Below, one piece after another: positions 11,511 through 22,281 of a DNA stretch of 64,000 nt. Source of the DNA: Erythroxylum novogranatense (Eukaryota > Streptophyta > Magnoliopsida > Malpighiales > Erythroxylaceae). Position 1 is the first letter of the stretch. Each line of letters opens with the position of its first letter. Under the pieces are notes generated by a model. The model was not told the DNA's origin. It did not search any database and saw nothing but the letters and a program-made list of their open reading frames with translations. Made by a program: the position numbers and the translations under genes. The stretch covers positions 80,774,964-80,838,963 of the forward strand of contig CM057228.1 in NCBI GenBank assembly GCA_029891385.1, in the 5' to 3' direction.

Positions 11511-13232
11511 GACCGTCTTATGGGACCTAACCAAACCCACATAACAGATAATCCACACATGACAATCGAATTGCCTAAAATACATAATTCGAAAACCTAC
11601 TTTTTACCTCGAGTCATATCAAACAAATTCCATTCATAAATTTCTAAAATTTCAAAATTCACATAATAATCAAATTCACATAGCAATGCTTCAATCATTC
11701 AAAACCAAAGGATTCTCAAACATCAAAGTCAAAGAATGCAACAATTTTCATAATTAGCAAATCATTCAAAACAATGAATGTAACAATTGTATCAATTTTA
11801 TCAAATCATTCGAAAATAATTTTAGCAAATTATCCAATCATTTGAAAATAATAATTTTCAAACATTTTGCTTTTCTTGATTTTTCGAAAACCCACAATTA
11901 GCTTATAATTCAAATTATAAACATGGTACCCACCTCATTTCCATGCTTGGAACTTGTTCAAAGCCTCAATTTCTCCATTTCATCTCTTAATTTTCTTCTT
12001 CGAAGACAAAAATCCCTAATTCATAAACATCCAAAATTGAATAATTCACACCATGCAATCACCAAAATTAACTTTAGAAATCACAAACCCATTCAATATC
12101 CAAGCTAACTACACCAAAATCTTTTCACAATTTAACAAAGTAAAAATTTCTCTTACCTTAATCTTCTCCAAATTTGAAATTTCTTAGCTCATAATGGAGC
12201 TCTCTTCTTCTTCCATCTTTTTCCTTCTTGGATCAACTTAAAAATCTTGCTTGAAGACCCATAAAAATCGAAACCTATCTTTTTTCTTCTTTCCCCTTTT
12301 CTTCTCCACCAAAGCCACTCTTCTCCTTTCTTTCTTTCCTTCTTCTTTCTCCCTTTAATTTCGTGCTTTCCTTGCTTCTTAAACGGCAGCCACATGTCTT
12401 GGCCTTTAATGAATAAAAAAGACCCAATTGCCCTTCCTTAAAAGCCTTACAACTTAACACTTTAAGTGATCTTCCAAATTTGCCCCTAAAATTCATTTTA
12501 ATTCATGCTTACAATAGGACATTTTTCTAACTATCAAATTGAAGGAATTTGCTAAAACTTCCTTCTAGAGAAATGTTCCTCATAGTCTCAATTTCATAAT
12601 GCCACCAAAATCATTTAATTTGGTGCACTACTCCAAAAGTTACACCTCAAACATTTCGGATTATGCCTATGCTAAAACATTTTCTAGCATTTTACTTCCA
12701 TCCAAAAATTGACATTCTTAACGACTAAATTGAAACTCGAGTCCTTCAGAACATTTGTAGTCCTATTTCTCTAGTTTAATTCCAATTAAGAATCACCTCA
12801 TTTGGATGACTAGAACAAAAGTTATGGCCAAAATACTTTCAGATCTTACTAATCCAAGATTGAACATTAAACCCAACTTCAATTTAGAACATTAAAAGTC
12901 TTAGAGGCTAAATTAAAATTTAATTTCTTCATATGACTTGTATCCCCATGTCTCTATTTTATTTTTCAACAAGAATCAATTCAATCAGATCTCTACAGAT
13001 CAAGAATTTACCAATATACTGAACCATGTTCAGAAACTTTTCCAACTCACTTTGATTAAATCAATCTCTTTCAATTTAATATCAAAATCTCCAAATTTTC
13101 CATAGACAGATAGAGGGATGTCTTAGGAATCCAAAGCTTCGAAATTGAAGTTGATCAGATGTCGAACAAAAAAGATATGAACAAAAGATTGAGAGAGGGT
13201 CAGATTAGGAGAGGCAAACCAAGAAGATCAAA

Positions 13233-13380
13233 ATGGCATCGCATGCGAGGGAGGAACAAGAACAAAGCAAAACGGCGTCGCATGTGAGGGGGGAGCAGAG
13301 CAAAACAACATTGCACACAGGCACTCGCCCTTGCGATCGTGAGCCGCTCTTCCTCGCGAGGGCGCATGCAAGTTCCAAAT
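13233..13380. repeat. TE3 CpG-rich GCATGCGAGG-type array
   Basis: Irregular units built on TCGCATGCGAGG, TCGCATGTGAGG, TTGCGATCG and CTCGCGAGGGCGCATGC, in DNA that is otherwise AT-rich. TCGCATGCGA is a perfect palindrome. It borders directly on the first 180-bp block at about 13430. Open frames of 60-79 residues on both strands here reflect the stop-free repeat and are not genes. Confidence 0.65.
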
Positions 13381-13439
13381 TTTCTATTTTTTCCACAATA
13401 TATATATATATATAGCTGAATTTTCCAAAATTCATAACT

Positions 13440-14340
13440 CTCAATCTAGGGATCCAAATTTGACATATTCAGTATCGATAGAAAGTTAAGAGGAAGCTCT
13501 ACAACTTCTATGAAGAACTCAAAAACCAATTCCATCTCTAAAGGGGTCAAAATCCCACTTAAACTTTCTATTCAAATAAATGTCTCCCTAAACAGTATCA
13601 CAACTTCTAAAATTTCTATCTTTGAGCTCCAAGGTCTAAAAATGTCATATTTTATATCCATGCAAAGATCAAAAGACAACCTACAACTTTCATGAAGGAC
13701 AGAAAAATCAATTTGGTCTCTAAGGGAGTCAAAAACCACTTCAAAGTTCCTGTCCACTAATAATCATGTCAAACAGTAACAGAAACTTTTAAAAATCATA
13801 ACTTCACATTCCACAGTCCAAAAATTCCATACTTTACATCAATGGAAATATAAAAACATAATATAAAACTTTCATGAAGAACTGTAAACCAATTTTAACC
13901 TCTAGATAAGTCAATTTTTTCAATCAAAGTTTATGTTCAGAAATTGTCATCCTATACCACATCCAAACTTTAAAATTTCATATCTTCCAATTCCCACATC
14001 CACGAATAACATATTATACATCATTTAAAAGCTATGCAAATTCTCTATAAATTTCATGTAGACCAATTACTCCAATTCAAAACATATCAGTCTAGAATTT
14101 GCCTCAAAGCACAGTACACAATCCTACACTTAATGGACATTTTTCAAAAGCAAAGCAAAATATACTTAATTTCGAATAATCATAACTTTCAATTCCGATA
14201 TCGAAAAATATCATAATTTATGGAGATAGAAAACTTTTAACAGAAGCTACAACTTTCATGAAGATCATTTTCTCACATTCAGCCTAACTCAACCCATAAA
14301 AATTTACAAAAATTTCAGGTCAAAAAGTCAACCCTGCTGC
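13440..14340 (-). repeat. TE3 degenerate ~180-bp tandem repeat
   Basis: Five diverged units share the order: a TCAATTCC-type segment, a TCCAAAATT-type segment, then ACAACTTTCATGAAGAAC, then a CAATT...CTCTAA segment. The AAC of ACAACTTTCATGAAG falls at about 13503, 13685, 13867, 14049 and 14251, giving steps of about 182, 182, 182 and 202. A matching series with nearly the same steps lies in the TE6 LTRs. Confidence 0.75.
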
Positions 14341-14760
14341 TATTCATCCCAAACAATTTCAAACTTACAATTCTCTAAAATCTCACACTTTCATTATTTA
14401 TTTCTTGCTTTTCAACTTCCATTTAAATCAAATTGTTCACTCTCAATTTCATAGCACATATACATTTACTCAAAACGCAAGTCATCCAAAACTAAAAATA
14501 AATCTTTTCACATCAATTTCCTTTAACTAAAAAACACTCACAACACATCCATATACAAAAACACTCTTTTCATGCATTATCCTCAAACATATCATGTCAA
14601 TTTGTTCCAATTAGCATGGCTCAATTAAAACATCAAACACAATCATTCCACTTCATGCATATTCTTTTTCTTTGTACTTGCATAATTCACCACGATTTCC
14701 TCATTTAATTTCAATTTATAAGTAAAAAATCCCACTAAAAGACCGGGGTCCAACAATATA

Positions 14761-16116
14761 GGTGGACCCAAAGAAAGTTGAAGCAGTAATGATGCAGGAA
14801 GCCCCGAGGAATGCATATGAGATTCGGTGTTTTCTTGGATTAACTGGTTATTAAAGGAGATTTATCGAGAGGTTATCCTTGATCTCATCCCCTTTGACAA
14901 AGATTCTGAAGAAGAATGTACCATTCAGATAGATTGATGAGTGTCATAAGAGTTTTAAGGGATTAAAACACCGATTGACTACAACACCGGTGTTAGCTAT
15001 TCCATCTAGAGCAGGAGGATATGTAATATATAGTGATGCTTCACATCAAGATTAGGGCATGTTTTAATGCAGTATGAAAGAGTAACTACATATGCATTAA
15101 GACAATTAAGACCTTATGAATTCGACTATTCGGTCTATAATTTGGAACTTGTTGCAGTGGTATTTGCTTTGAAAGTTTGAAGACACCATCTATATGGTGA
15201 GACATTTAAGGTATTCATGGATCATAAAAGTTTGAAATATTTGTTGAGTTAGAAAGAGCTTAATATGAGACAAAGGAGATGGGTTGAGCTATTAAAAGAC
15301 TATGATTGTATGATTGAGTATCCTCCTAGTAAAGCTAATTTAGTAACTGATGCATTGAGTAGAAAATCTAATAGTACTATGGCACATATTCAAATTTTGA
15401 GGATACCAAGCCCAGTACAATTGAGAGCACTAAAATTGAATAGTAGTGTGGCATAGATTCAAATTTTGAGGTTACCAAGCCTAGTACAATTGAGAGAACT
15501 AAAAGTTGAGTTGAATTTGGAACATAATGAAACACTAATAGCTACACTGAAGCTTAGACCGGTATTATATGAAAGGATCAGAAAAGCCCAAAGTAAAGAT
15601 CTAGAATTTGAGAAGCTTATTAAGAAGTTGAGACAAGATTTGAATTCTGAGTTTAAATCTAGAAATGATACTTTTTGGTTGATACAAAGATTGTGTGTAC
15701 CTGATGTTGACGATCTGAGGAAAGAGATTTTAGAGGGAGCTCATGTGGCAGTTTATGCTATGCGTCCTGGTATTACCAAGACATACAATATGTTGAAGCA
15801 TCATTTTTGGAGGCTGGGGATGAAGAAGCAAGTAACTGAATATATTACTAAATGTTTAACTTGCCAACATATGAAAGCCGAACATCAGGCTCCAATTAGG
15901 AAGTTACAGTCACTACCTATTCCAGAGTGGAAATAGGAGAGAATCTCTATGGATTTTATTATGGGATTACTAAGGAATCCGAGACAATATGACACCATAT
16001 GGGTTATTGTTAACAAATTGATGAAATTAGCATATTCCTTACCTATGCAAGAGAATAACACATTAGACCAGTTGGCCTGGAGATATGTGAATGAGATTAT
16101 AAGATTGCGTAGTGTT
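14761..16116 (+). pseudogene. TE1 RT end, RNase H, integrase zinc finger and start of core
   Basis: Resumes with VDPKKVEA at 14761, then RT thumb, the RNase H YSDAS block near 15030, LRQRRW-like [14 protein letters not shown] at 15265, DALSRKS near 15350, and an open stretch 15466-15936 with the integrase HHCC finger (histidines near 15740 and 15765, CLTCQH near 15860). Core begins SMDFIMG near 15947 after a stop and runs to NEIIRLR at 16110, where TE4 is inserted (GTGTT). The 69-bp in-frame duplication at 15370-15507 is unusual. Many stops: non-functional. Confidence 0.85.
15370..15507 (+). repeat. 69-bp in-frame tandem duplication in TE1 pol
   Basis: Units 15370-15438 and 15439-15507 start AATAGTA and share TTCAAATTTTGAGG, CCAAGCC and GTACAATTGAGAG. 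The unit is exactly 23 codons, so frame is kept, though the second copy carries a TAG. It lies between RNase H and the integrase finger, a linker of variable length in these elements. Confidence 0.85.
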
Positions 16117-16777
16117 TGTTAGACCTCGAATTTTTTTTATGATATTAATTAGCATGAATTGTGTTAAGTTTGTGAGTTTGCCTTAGTTTGAGTTAATTGA
16201 GAGAATTATGGATAATGATGGTTTAATTGTGGTTAAATGAGAATTAATGGGTAAAAGTTTATGAGGACATTTTAGGAAGTTTGCTTATGTGGGAATGGAT
16301 TTGGGCTTAGCTAAGAGGGTATTATGGTCATTGTCCCATGCCTTAGGTTAAAAGAGAAAGAAAAGAAAATAGAAGAAGAGAAGAAAGAGACGCCGTCGGT
16401 GGTGAAGGAAGAAGAAGAGAAGAGAATTTGCGATTTCAGCGGGTTTCGACGATCTTAGAGCTTCAATCGGTAAGTTTACATCCTTTCTATCTTGTTTCTG
16501 GATGGATTAAACATTAAGATAGCTTGGATTGAGCATAATCGAAGGTTTTAGGGTTTTGGGTGAAAAGGTAGAGATTTCTTTAGGTTGTTATATTGTGACT
16601 GATTTTGAGTTGTTAATGGGTTAGAAATGTAGTTTGAGACTTGATCTATAGTTTGATTGTGTTGCATTTGGAGTTGGGGAAGGATTGAAGTGTGAAAATG
16701 CAGAAAAGTCATGTTCGGAGTCGTTCTCCAGGCCCGTACGTTGCGACGTGCGTATGAACACGCCGCGACGTGCGAGT

Positions 16778-18950
16778 TGTTAGACCCTGAATTTTTTTAT
16801 TTATTTACGATAATATTAAGTATGAATTGTGATAATTGTGGTATTTTGTCTTAGTTTGATTAATTTGGGAATATTATGGATAATTAGGGTGAATTGTGGT
16901 TAAATGAGCATTAGAGGATTTAAATTGTGTAAGGGCTTTTGAGGAGTTAACTAAGTTGAATTGGGCTTTGGTTTCTTAGAAAGGGCCCAAGCCCTTAGGG
17001 TTTAAAGAAAAGAATTAGAAAGGAAAGGAGAAGAGAAAGGAAAAATAGAAGAGAAGAGGAAGAGACGCCGTCGGTGGAGGAAGAGAGAAGAGAGGAAGAG
17101 TTTTTGCGATTTTGAGTTTTCCGACAGTGTAGAAGCGTTTTCTGGTAAGTTTAACGCCTTCCTAACTTGCTTTGGTTAGATTTAAAATTAGAGTATGTGG
17201 AATCCGTGAGAATCGAAGGTTTTAGGGTTTAGGGTTGTAAACGATGAGATTTCTTGGATTAAGGCATTGGTCTTTGATTTCTGAGTTGATGTTGGGTTAG
17301 AAATGTAGCTTTAGGCTTGATCTATAGTTTGTTTGCGTTGTATTTGATTTTGGGAAGAAATGGAAGTCGGAAAATGCAGAAATCTGGGTTCGGAGTCGAG
17401 TTCCTCGACCTAGACGTCGCGACGTGTGTATGAACACGCCGCGGCGAACGAAGAAGAGAGCCACGTCGCGACGTGTAAATAATTTTACGATTATTCGTCG
17501 CGGCGTGTGAAATGTTGTAGACGTCGCGACGTGCGAAGGGAGACGTCGCGACGTGCGACGTTTGGTTCGCGGCGAGGGCCCTTGTTTCCGAAAGTGAGAT
17601 GTTTATATTGTTAGGGATATCTTTTAGTGTAGATATCTGAATGAGGTGATCTTGGATTTGTTGTGATCTAGAAATTAAGGACTACGAGTTGTGTGAAGAA
17701 GGGAAATTCGGGAATTGTTTCTGAAAGTTCGGGAATTTCGATGGGAATCGGATGAAGACTTTTAACGCTTTACTTTTGCTTTTCGAGTTTTATTAAATAA
17801 TTGCTATAGATATTAATTGTGTGAAAACTTGGTTTATTATAGGGAACCAAGCTGATTTGACCCAATCGCGAGAGGAAGGACAACAGTGAGTCTGATACTC
17901 AGCGATACTAGGTGGGTAATATGTTTATGGTTATTGTGTGTATGGGCAATTGCATGATGTGTGCTTGCTTGCATTATATGACATTAATTGTATTGAATTA
18001 CATGAGAGATATGAAAATGCTTTTGATTATAATTATGCATGGATTGTTAGGCCTTTATGGCAATGGACTAGAATGAGATTTGAGAAACTGTGAAACATGC
18101 TTTGAGCATGGATCGAATGGATTATGTGCTTTGTTTGGGTAAGAGAGTTACGGATGGAGTCACGTGCACGTTGACAGTAAAGCCTTCTCCCGGCTGCCCG
18201 CTTGTGGCTACGAGATCCTTGAGAAATCGGACTCGGATGGATTTTACGGATTTACCTTCGGGTTATCCGGATGGATTACGGAACTCTCGAGCCAATTGAT
18301 TGTGCTTCCACGATGGATTTGTTGAGCATAAAACATGATGAATTTGACAGTTATGTTGCATAATGATTGATATGTTGAGGAATAGTGAATGCATGACTTA
18401 TGTTCTATGAATATGAATTGAATTGATGAATCGTGATTTGCTAATAATCTATATATATATATGTATATTGCTTGATTGTGTGGTTCGTTGCCAATGGCTA
18501 TAAACATATATGCCACTGAGCTTCGCAGCTCACCCCATTACTCTCCCCTCCTCAGGTGCAGATCGAGGCGAGTGTCGACCGTGCAGGGCATCGGAAACTT
18601 CAAGCTAGCTAGGAATTTGTTAAGTTAGTAATTTAGTTGGCCCTCTGAGCATTTCATCATTGAGCATACTTTTGTATTTTGAGATTTCATTTTATCTCGT
18701 ATTACGCTGCATTTGGGAATACTGTTGAATTTCTTCGAATGAGAATGACATATGTTTTATGAATTTGAGATGATGAATGCATGTTTAGCATGCATGTATA
18801 TATATATATATATATATATTGGTATACGAATCGAAAATGTATTTGTATGGATGTTGGGATCGGGCCCGACGGTATATGGAGCGCCAGGTCGCCGGCGCGA
18901 CCCGAGGGGCCGTCCTTGGGGATTCGGACTTGCGGGGCCCGGGCCCAACA
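16778..18950 (+). mobile_element. TE5: solo LTR inside TE4 5' LTR
   Basis: TGTTAGACCC to GGGCCCAACA, 2173 bp, with CGAGT at 16773-16777 and 18951-18955. It is a relative of the TE4 LTR, with the same order of parts: GA-rich tract, GTAAGT at 17145, CpG-rich array at about 17410-17580, GAGTTGTGTGAAGAAGG block near 17690, ACGTGCACGT at 18162-18171, hairpin GAGCT-TCGC-AGCTC at 18518-18531 and CCTCCTCAG ending at 18555. AT microsatellites lie at about 18450 and 18798-18820. The short open frames around 18750-19180 on both strands are shadows of the CpG array. Confidence 0.93.
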
Positions 18951-18956
18951 CGAGTT

Positions 18957-19090
18957 CGTCGCGACGAGTGAAAATTAAATTCGCCGCAACGTGTGGGGGA
19001 AGGTTCGTCGCGACGTGCGAACCTGTGTTCGCCGCGACGTGCGAGTAGGGTGCACACCGCGGCGCACACTTGTGGTCGCCATGACGAAGC
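18957..19090. repeat. TE4 5' LTR GTCGCGACG/GCCGCGACG array
   Basis: Repeated CGTCGCGACG (a perfect palindrome) and CGCCGCGACG cores, often followed by TGCGA or TGTG. The 3' LTR copy (37525-37695) has about nine such cores. TE9 LTRs carry the same motif in reverse, and the TE7 Athila-like LTR has a few looser versions. Confidence 0.85.
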
Positions 19091-20491
19091 AGGTGCCGTT
19101 ACAAGGCCAGAGCCCCTGTTATTCGAAAGTGAGATTTCTATATGTTTGGGCATATCTTTTGGTGTAGATGTCCAATTGAGGTGATTCTGGATTCATTGTG
19201 AGCTAGAGATTAAGGGCTACGAGTTGTATGAAGAAGGGAAGTTCGGAAATTATTTCGAAGGGTTCGAGACTTTAGATGGGAGTTGGATGGAGACTTTTAA
19301 TGCTTTATTTTGGCTTTTTAAGCTTTGATTATTTTATGTGGATATTGATTGGATGGAAACTTGGTTGTTTTAGGAAACCAAGCTGACCCGATTTCATCGC
19401 AAGAGGAAGGACACCAGTGAGTCACCTACTCGAGCGATCTTAGGTGGGTAATATACTTATAGTGATTGTGTGATTAGGCAAATTCTTGCCTATGTATGAA
19501 TATATGTTATAGATAATGCATGATTAAATGTGATGAACTGAATGATTGTAATGTCATATATGTGAAAGACTCATGGAAATTGATAGCATGATATCTTGAT
19601 TTTGAGCATGTTATGCCTTAACTTCGGTCATGGAATTTTGAATAAATGCAAGATATGAAAGACTATCGTATGATTAAACAATTATGAGCATGATTATGTG
19701 CTTTTGTTTGGGTGAGAGTGGAACCATTTTGTTCGTCACGTGCACGTAGACAAGAGCCTTCTCCCGGCTGCCCGCTTGTGGCATATGAGATCCGAATGGA
19801 CTCATTTCGTTCAGGGCGTAAACTTTAGTTTCTCCCTTTTGTTTCCATGGAACCCTCGAGCCATTGTGATGTGCATTGCATATGTGAATTGTTGATTGTG
19901 AAGCATACCTTGTGACATGATTATGAATTGATGAATTAATTATATTGAATGCGTGAATTGTTTGATTAGCATGTGAATGATTGAATGGATGTCTGTATAG
20001 ATATAATATATATACATTCATATGCTGGGATTTGTGTTAATTACCGATGGCTATAATTATATTAGCCACTGAGCTGTGTAGCTCAACCCATTATTTTTCC
20101 CTCCTCAGGTGCAGAGCAGGACAATCTTTGAATTTGCGAGGCATCGGAAACTTCGAGTTAATTAGGAGCTTTGCCATAAGTTTGTATTTTGGTTGGCCCT
20201 CCGAGCATACTCTCATGGAGCGTATTTCATATATTTTAGATTTAAACTTTGTTATGTATTTCGTATGATGTTGAATACTAATGGCATGAGTTTAATTCAT
20301 ATTTAGATGCATGTGTAAGTGCCGGAATGTATGAGAATGATGAATATGTCTATGTATATGTATGTATGAATCAAATGGTTCTATGTATAAATGTTAGGAT
20401 CAGGCTTGACGGTATTTGGGCGCCGACGCTGGCGCGACCCGAGGGGCCGCCCCCGAGAATCGCGGATTACGGGGCCCTTGCCCAACATGTT

Positions 20492-20503
20492 TGGTATCAG
20501 AGC
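20492..20503 (+). other. TE4 primer binding site
   Basis: TGGTATCAGAGC, four bases after the LTR end at 20487. It is complementary to the 3' end of initiator Met tRNA, the usual primer for plant Ty3/gypsy elements. Confidence 0.92.
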
Positions 20504-20660
20504 GTCTAGGTTTAGGTGTCCTCGACTTAGAATGCATATAGGATTGTGTGTTCTATGATTATTTGTTGCATTCCTTGATTGTATTAAGTGACATGCATGT
20601 CATGCATACATGTAGATTGCCATATAGCTAATCCTTAGTGTTTCCATTTGAAGGAGTACG

Positions 20661-22057
20661 ATGCCACCTCGTAGAAGGACACGAGGAGCTATGCAAGGGT
20701 CTACTGCACCTGACTCTCCGACTAGGGAGGAGAGGACCGATGAGTCTGTAGCCCCAATGCATGTTGAGGCTTCTGTAGTGCTAGAGAGTGAACCCATGCG
20801 TTCGCCGACTCAGGAATCGCCGATTTTGCGGTGACAAGTGCCCCGCTTTGATCCGAGGATGTTTGAGCCTTTACCTGTGTTTGTTCAGGCTATGGGTCGA
20901 TGCCACACGCCTTCTACTCGTCCCGATTAAGAGGGAAAACAGTTCGACAAGCTGAGGAAGTATGGGGCAGTTGATTTCTTTGGGACAACGGATCCTGAGG
21001 AAGCTGAGACATGGTTGCGAAGGACGAACGGGTCTTGGATCGATGGATTGCGAGGAGGATGAGCGAGTGGTGTATCTGCCGATGCTTGTGGAGATGCTCT
21101 GCATTGGTGGGAGATTGTGCCAGGCAGTCAGATGAGGCCAGTAGGGTTGGCATGGCAGGATTTCGTGATTGCTTTCAAGAAGAAATATCTGTCAGAGGTA
21201 TATGTCCAGCAGAAACAGAGGGAGTTCCTGAGTCTCACCCAGAGAGAGATGTCGATGAGCGAGTATGAGCGCCGATTCACACAGTTATCCCGGTATGCTT
21301 CAGACTTGATGCTGAGTGAGGCTGCTAGATGTCGTCGGTTTGAGTCGGGACTACATTTGGCTATCCGGGAGAAGGTAATTGTATAGAATTTCGGTGACTT
21401 CCAGCAGCTGGTAGAAGCAGCTCTGAGAGTGGAAAACATAGAGAATATCAAGAGTGCTGTGAACAAGAAGAGGAAGGGCAGAGAGCAGTCCAGGAGAGGG
21501 GGTAGCACTAATACTCCTATACCAGATAGGAGTGCTAGGAGCTTCCCAGTTCAGCCAGAGGAGAGGAGCAGTGGTGCGAGCCGACCTAGGTCGATGCGGA
21601 CCTCTACTGTTCCTCACCAAGCTTCCACGGTGGGTGGCAGTAGGAGGGGAGATGGGGACAGGTCATCCGTCCCTAAGTGTGAGCACTGCGGTAATTTCCA
21701 TGGTGGGGAGTGTTACAGATTGACAGAAGCTTGTTTCAACTGTGGGCAGAAGGGACACAGGGCTAGAGAGTGTCCTCAGCCTCCACGACAAGAGAGAGGT
21801 CAGATGCAAGGTCCGAGGAGGACAGAGACCATGGGACAGAGGACTGTGACAGAAGTGGGCAGTTCAGACGTGGCTAAGAGGGTGAATCTTCCGGGGAGAC
21901 CGAGGGGGCAGGCACCAGCTAGGGTGTTTGTTATGACTAGGGAGGATGTTGAGACTGCACCAGATGTTGTCACAGGTACGGTTCAGTTATTTTCTGATGA
22001 TGTGATAGTTTTGATTGATCCGGGTTCTACTCACTCGTTTGTTTCCTCGAGTAGACC
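20661..22057 (+). pseudogene. TE4 gag with CCHC knuckle (broken)
   Basis: Start chosen at the first ATG after the PBS (MPPRRRTRG), shared with TE9. In-frame stops occur at 20832 and near 20928, small indels near 21025-21080, and a stop at about 21384. The capsid-like part has the blocks GLAWQDF and SEYERRF, and an open stretch runs 21429-22070. The knuckle CFNCGQKGHRAREC (near 21735-21776) has all four zinc ligands and is preceded by a second cysteine-rich stretch, CEHCGNFHGGEC. Gag packages the RNA. Confidence 0.88.
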
Positions 22058-22260
22058 TGCAAAGATATGATTGTGAGCCCTTTGGATACTCCGTGATGGT
22101 GAGTACTCCAATTGGCCAGTACATTGTGATTAGTCAAGTGTATAGAGGTTGTGAGATTCGCATTGGTGGAGAACTTCTAGTGGTAGATTTGATGCCACTG
22201 AAGATGAGCGGTTTGGATGTGATTTTGGGCATAGATACATTGGAAAAGTACAATGCCTGA
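21999..22260 (+). pseudogene. TE4 aspartic protease
   Basis: The active-site block LIDPGSTHSF is at about 22011-22040, with the catalytic Asp kept. A frameshift near 22057 moves the reading to the frame used by pol (open from 22015), giving the conserved GLDVILGIDTLEKYNA block; a TGA at 22258 then separates it from the long pol frame. In an intact relative, protease and RT would be continuous. The DPG form of the loop is shared by TE1 and TE9. Confidence 0.85.
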
Positions 22261-22281
22261 CTGGATTGTAAACAGAAGACA

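Larger units (their letters stand above)
10276..14755 (-). mobile_element. TE3: 4.5-kb solo LTR, minus orientation
   Basis: TGTTGGGACC at the left and GGGGTCCAACA at the right, with ATATA on both sides (10271-10275 and 14756-14760). No gag or pol is present and no second copy of the ends was seen, so it is a solo LTR, unusually long at 4480 bp. Orientation is set by the hairpin and pyrimidine-CAG order (GAGCT-TTAC-AGCTC at 11117-11130, acceptor-like CATCTCCAG ending at 11092 on the minus strand) and by the donor-like TAAGGTAAGA at 12151-12160. It contains covarying hairpins at 11355-11432, a CpG-rich array at 13233-13380 and 180-bp periodic repeats at 13440-14340. Confidence 0.9.
16117..20487 (+). 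repeat. TE4 5' LTR (interrupted by TE5)
   Basis: Contains a GA-rich tract at 16350-16430, a GTAAGT donor-like site at 16470, a GTCGCGACG-type array (16735-16777 and 18957-19090), the GAGTTGTATGAAGAAGG block near 19220, the palindrome ACGTGCACGT at 19738-19747, the hairpin GAGCT-GTGT-AGCTC at 20071-20084 and acceptor-like CCCTCCTCAG ending at 20108. The last 90 bases are GC-rich. TE5 sits inside the CpG array. Confidence 0.92.

Noticed and set aside
18752..19184. Overlapping open frames of 63-122 residues on both strands
   Set aside because: They cross the TE5/TE4 junction and the CpG-rich array, so they join two unrelated pieces; Arg-rich content is a result of CGN codons.
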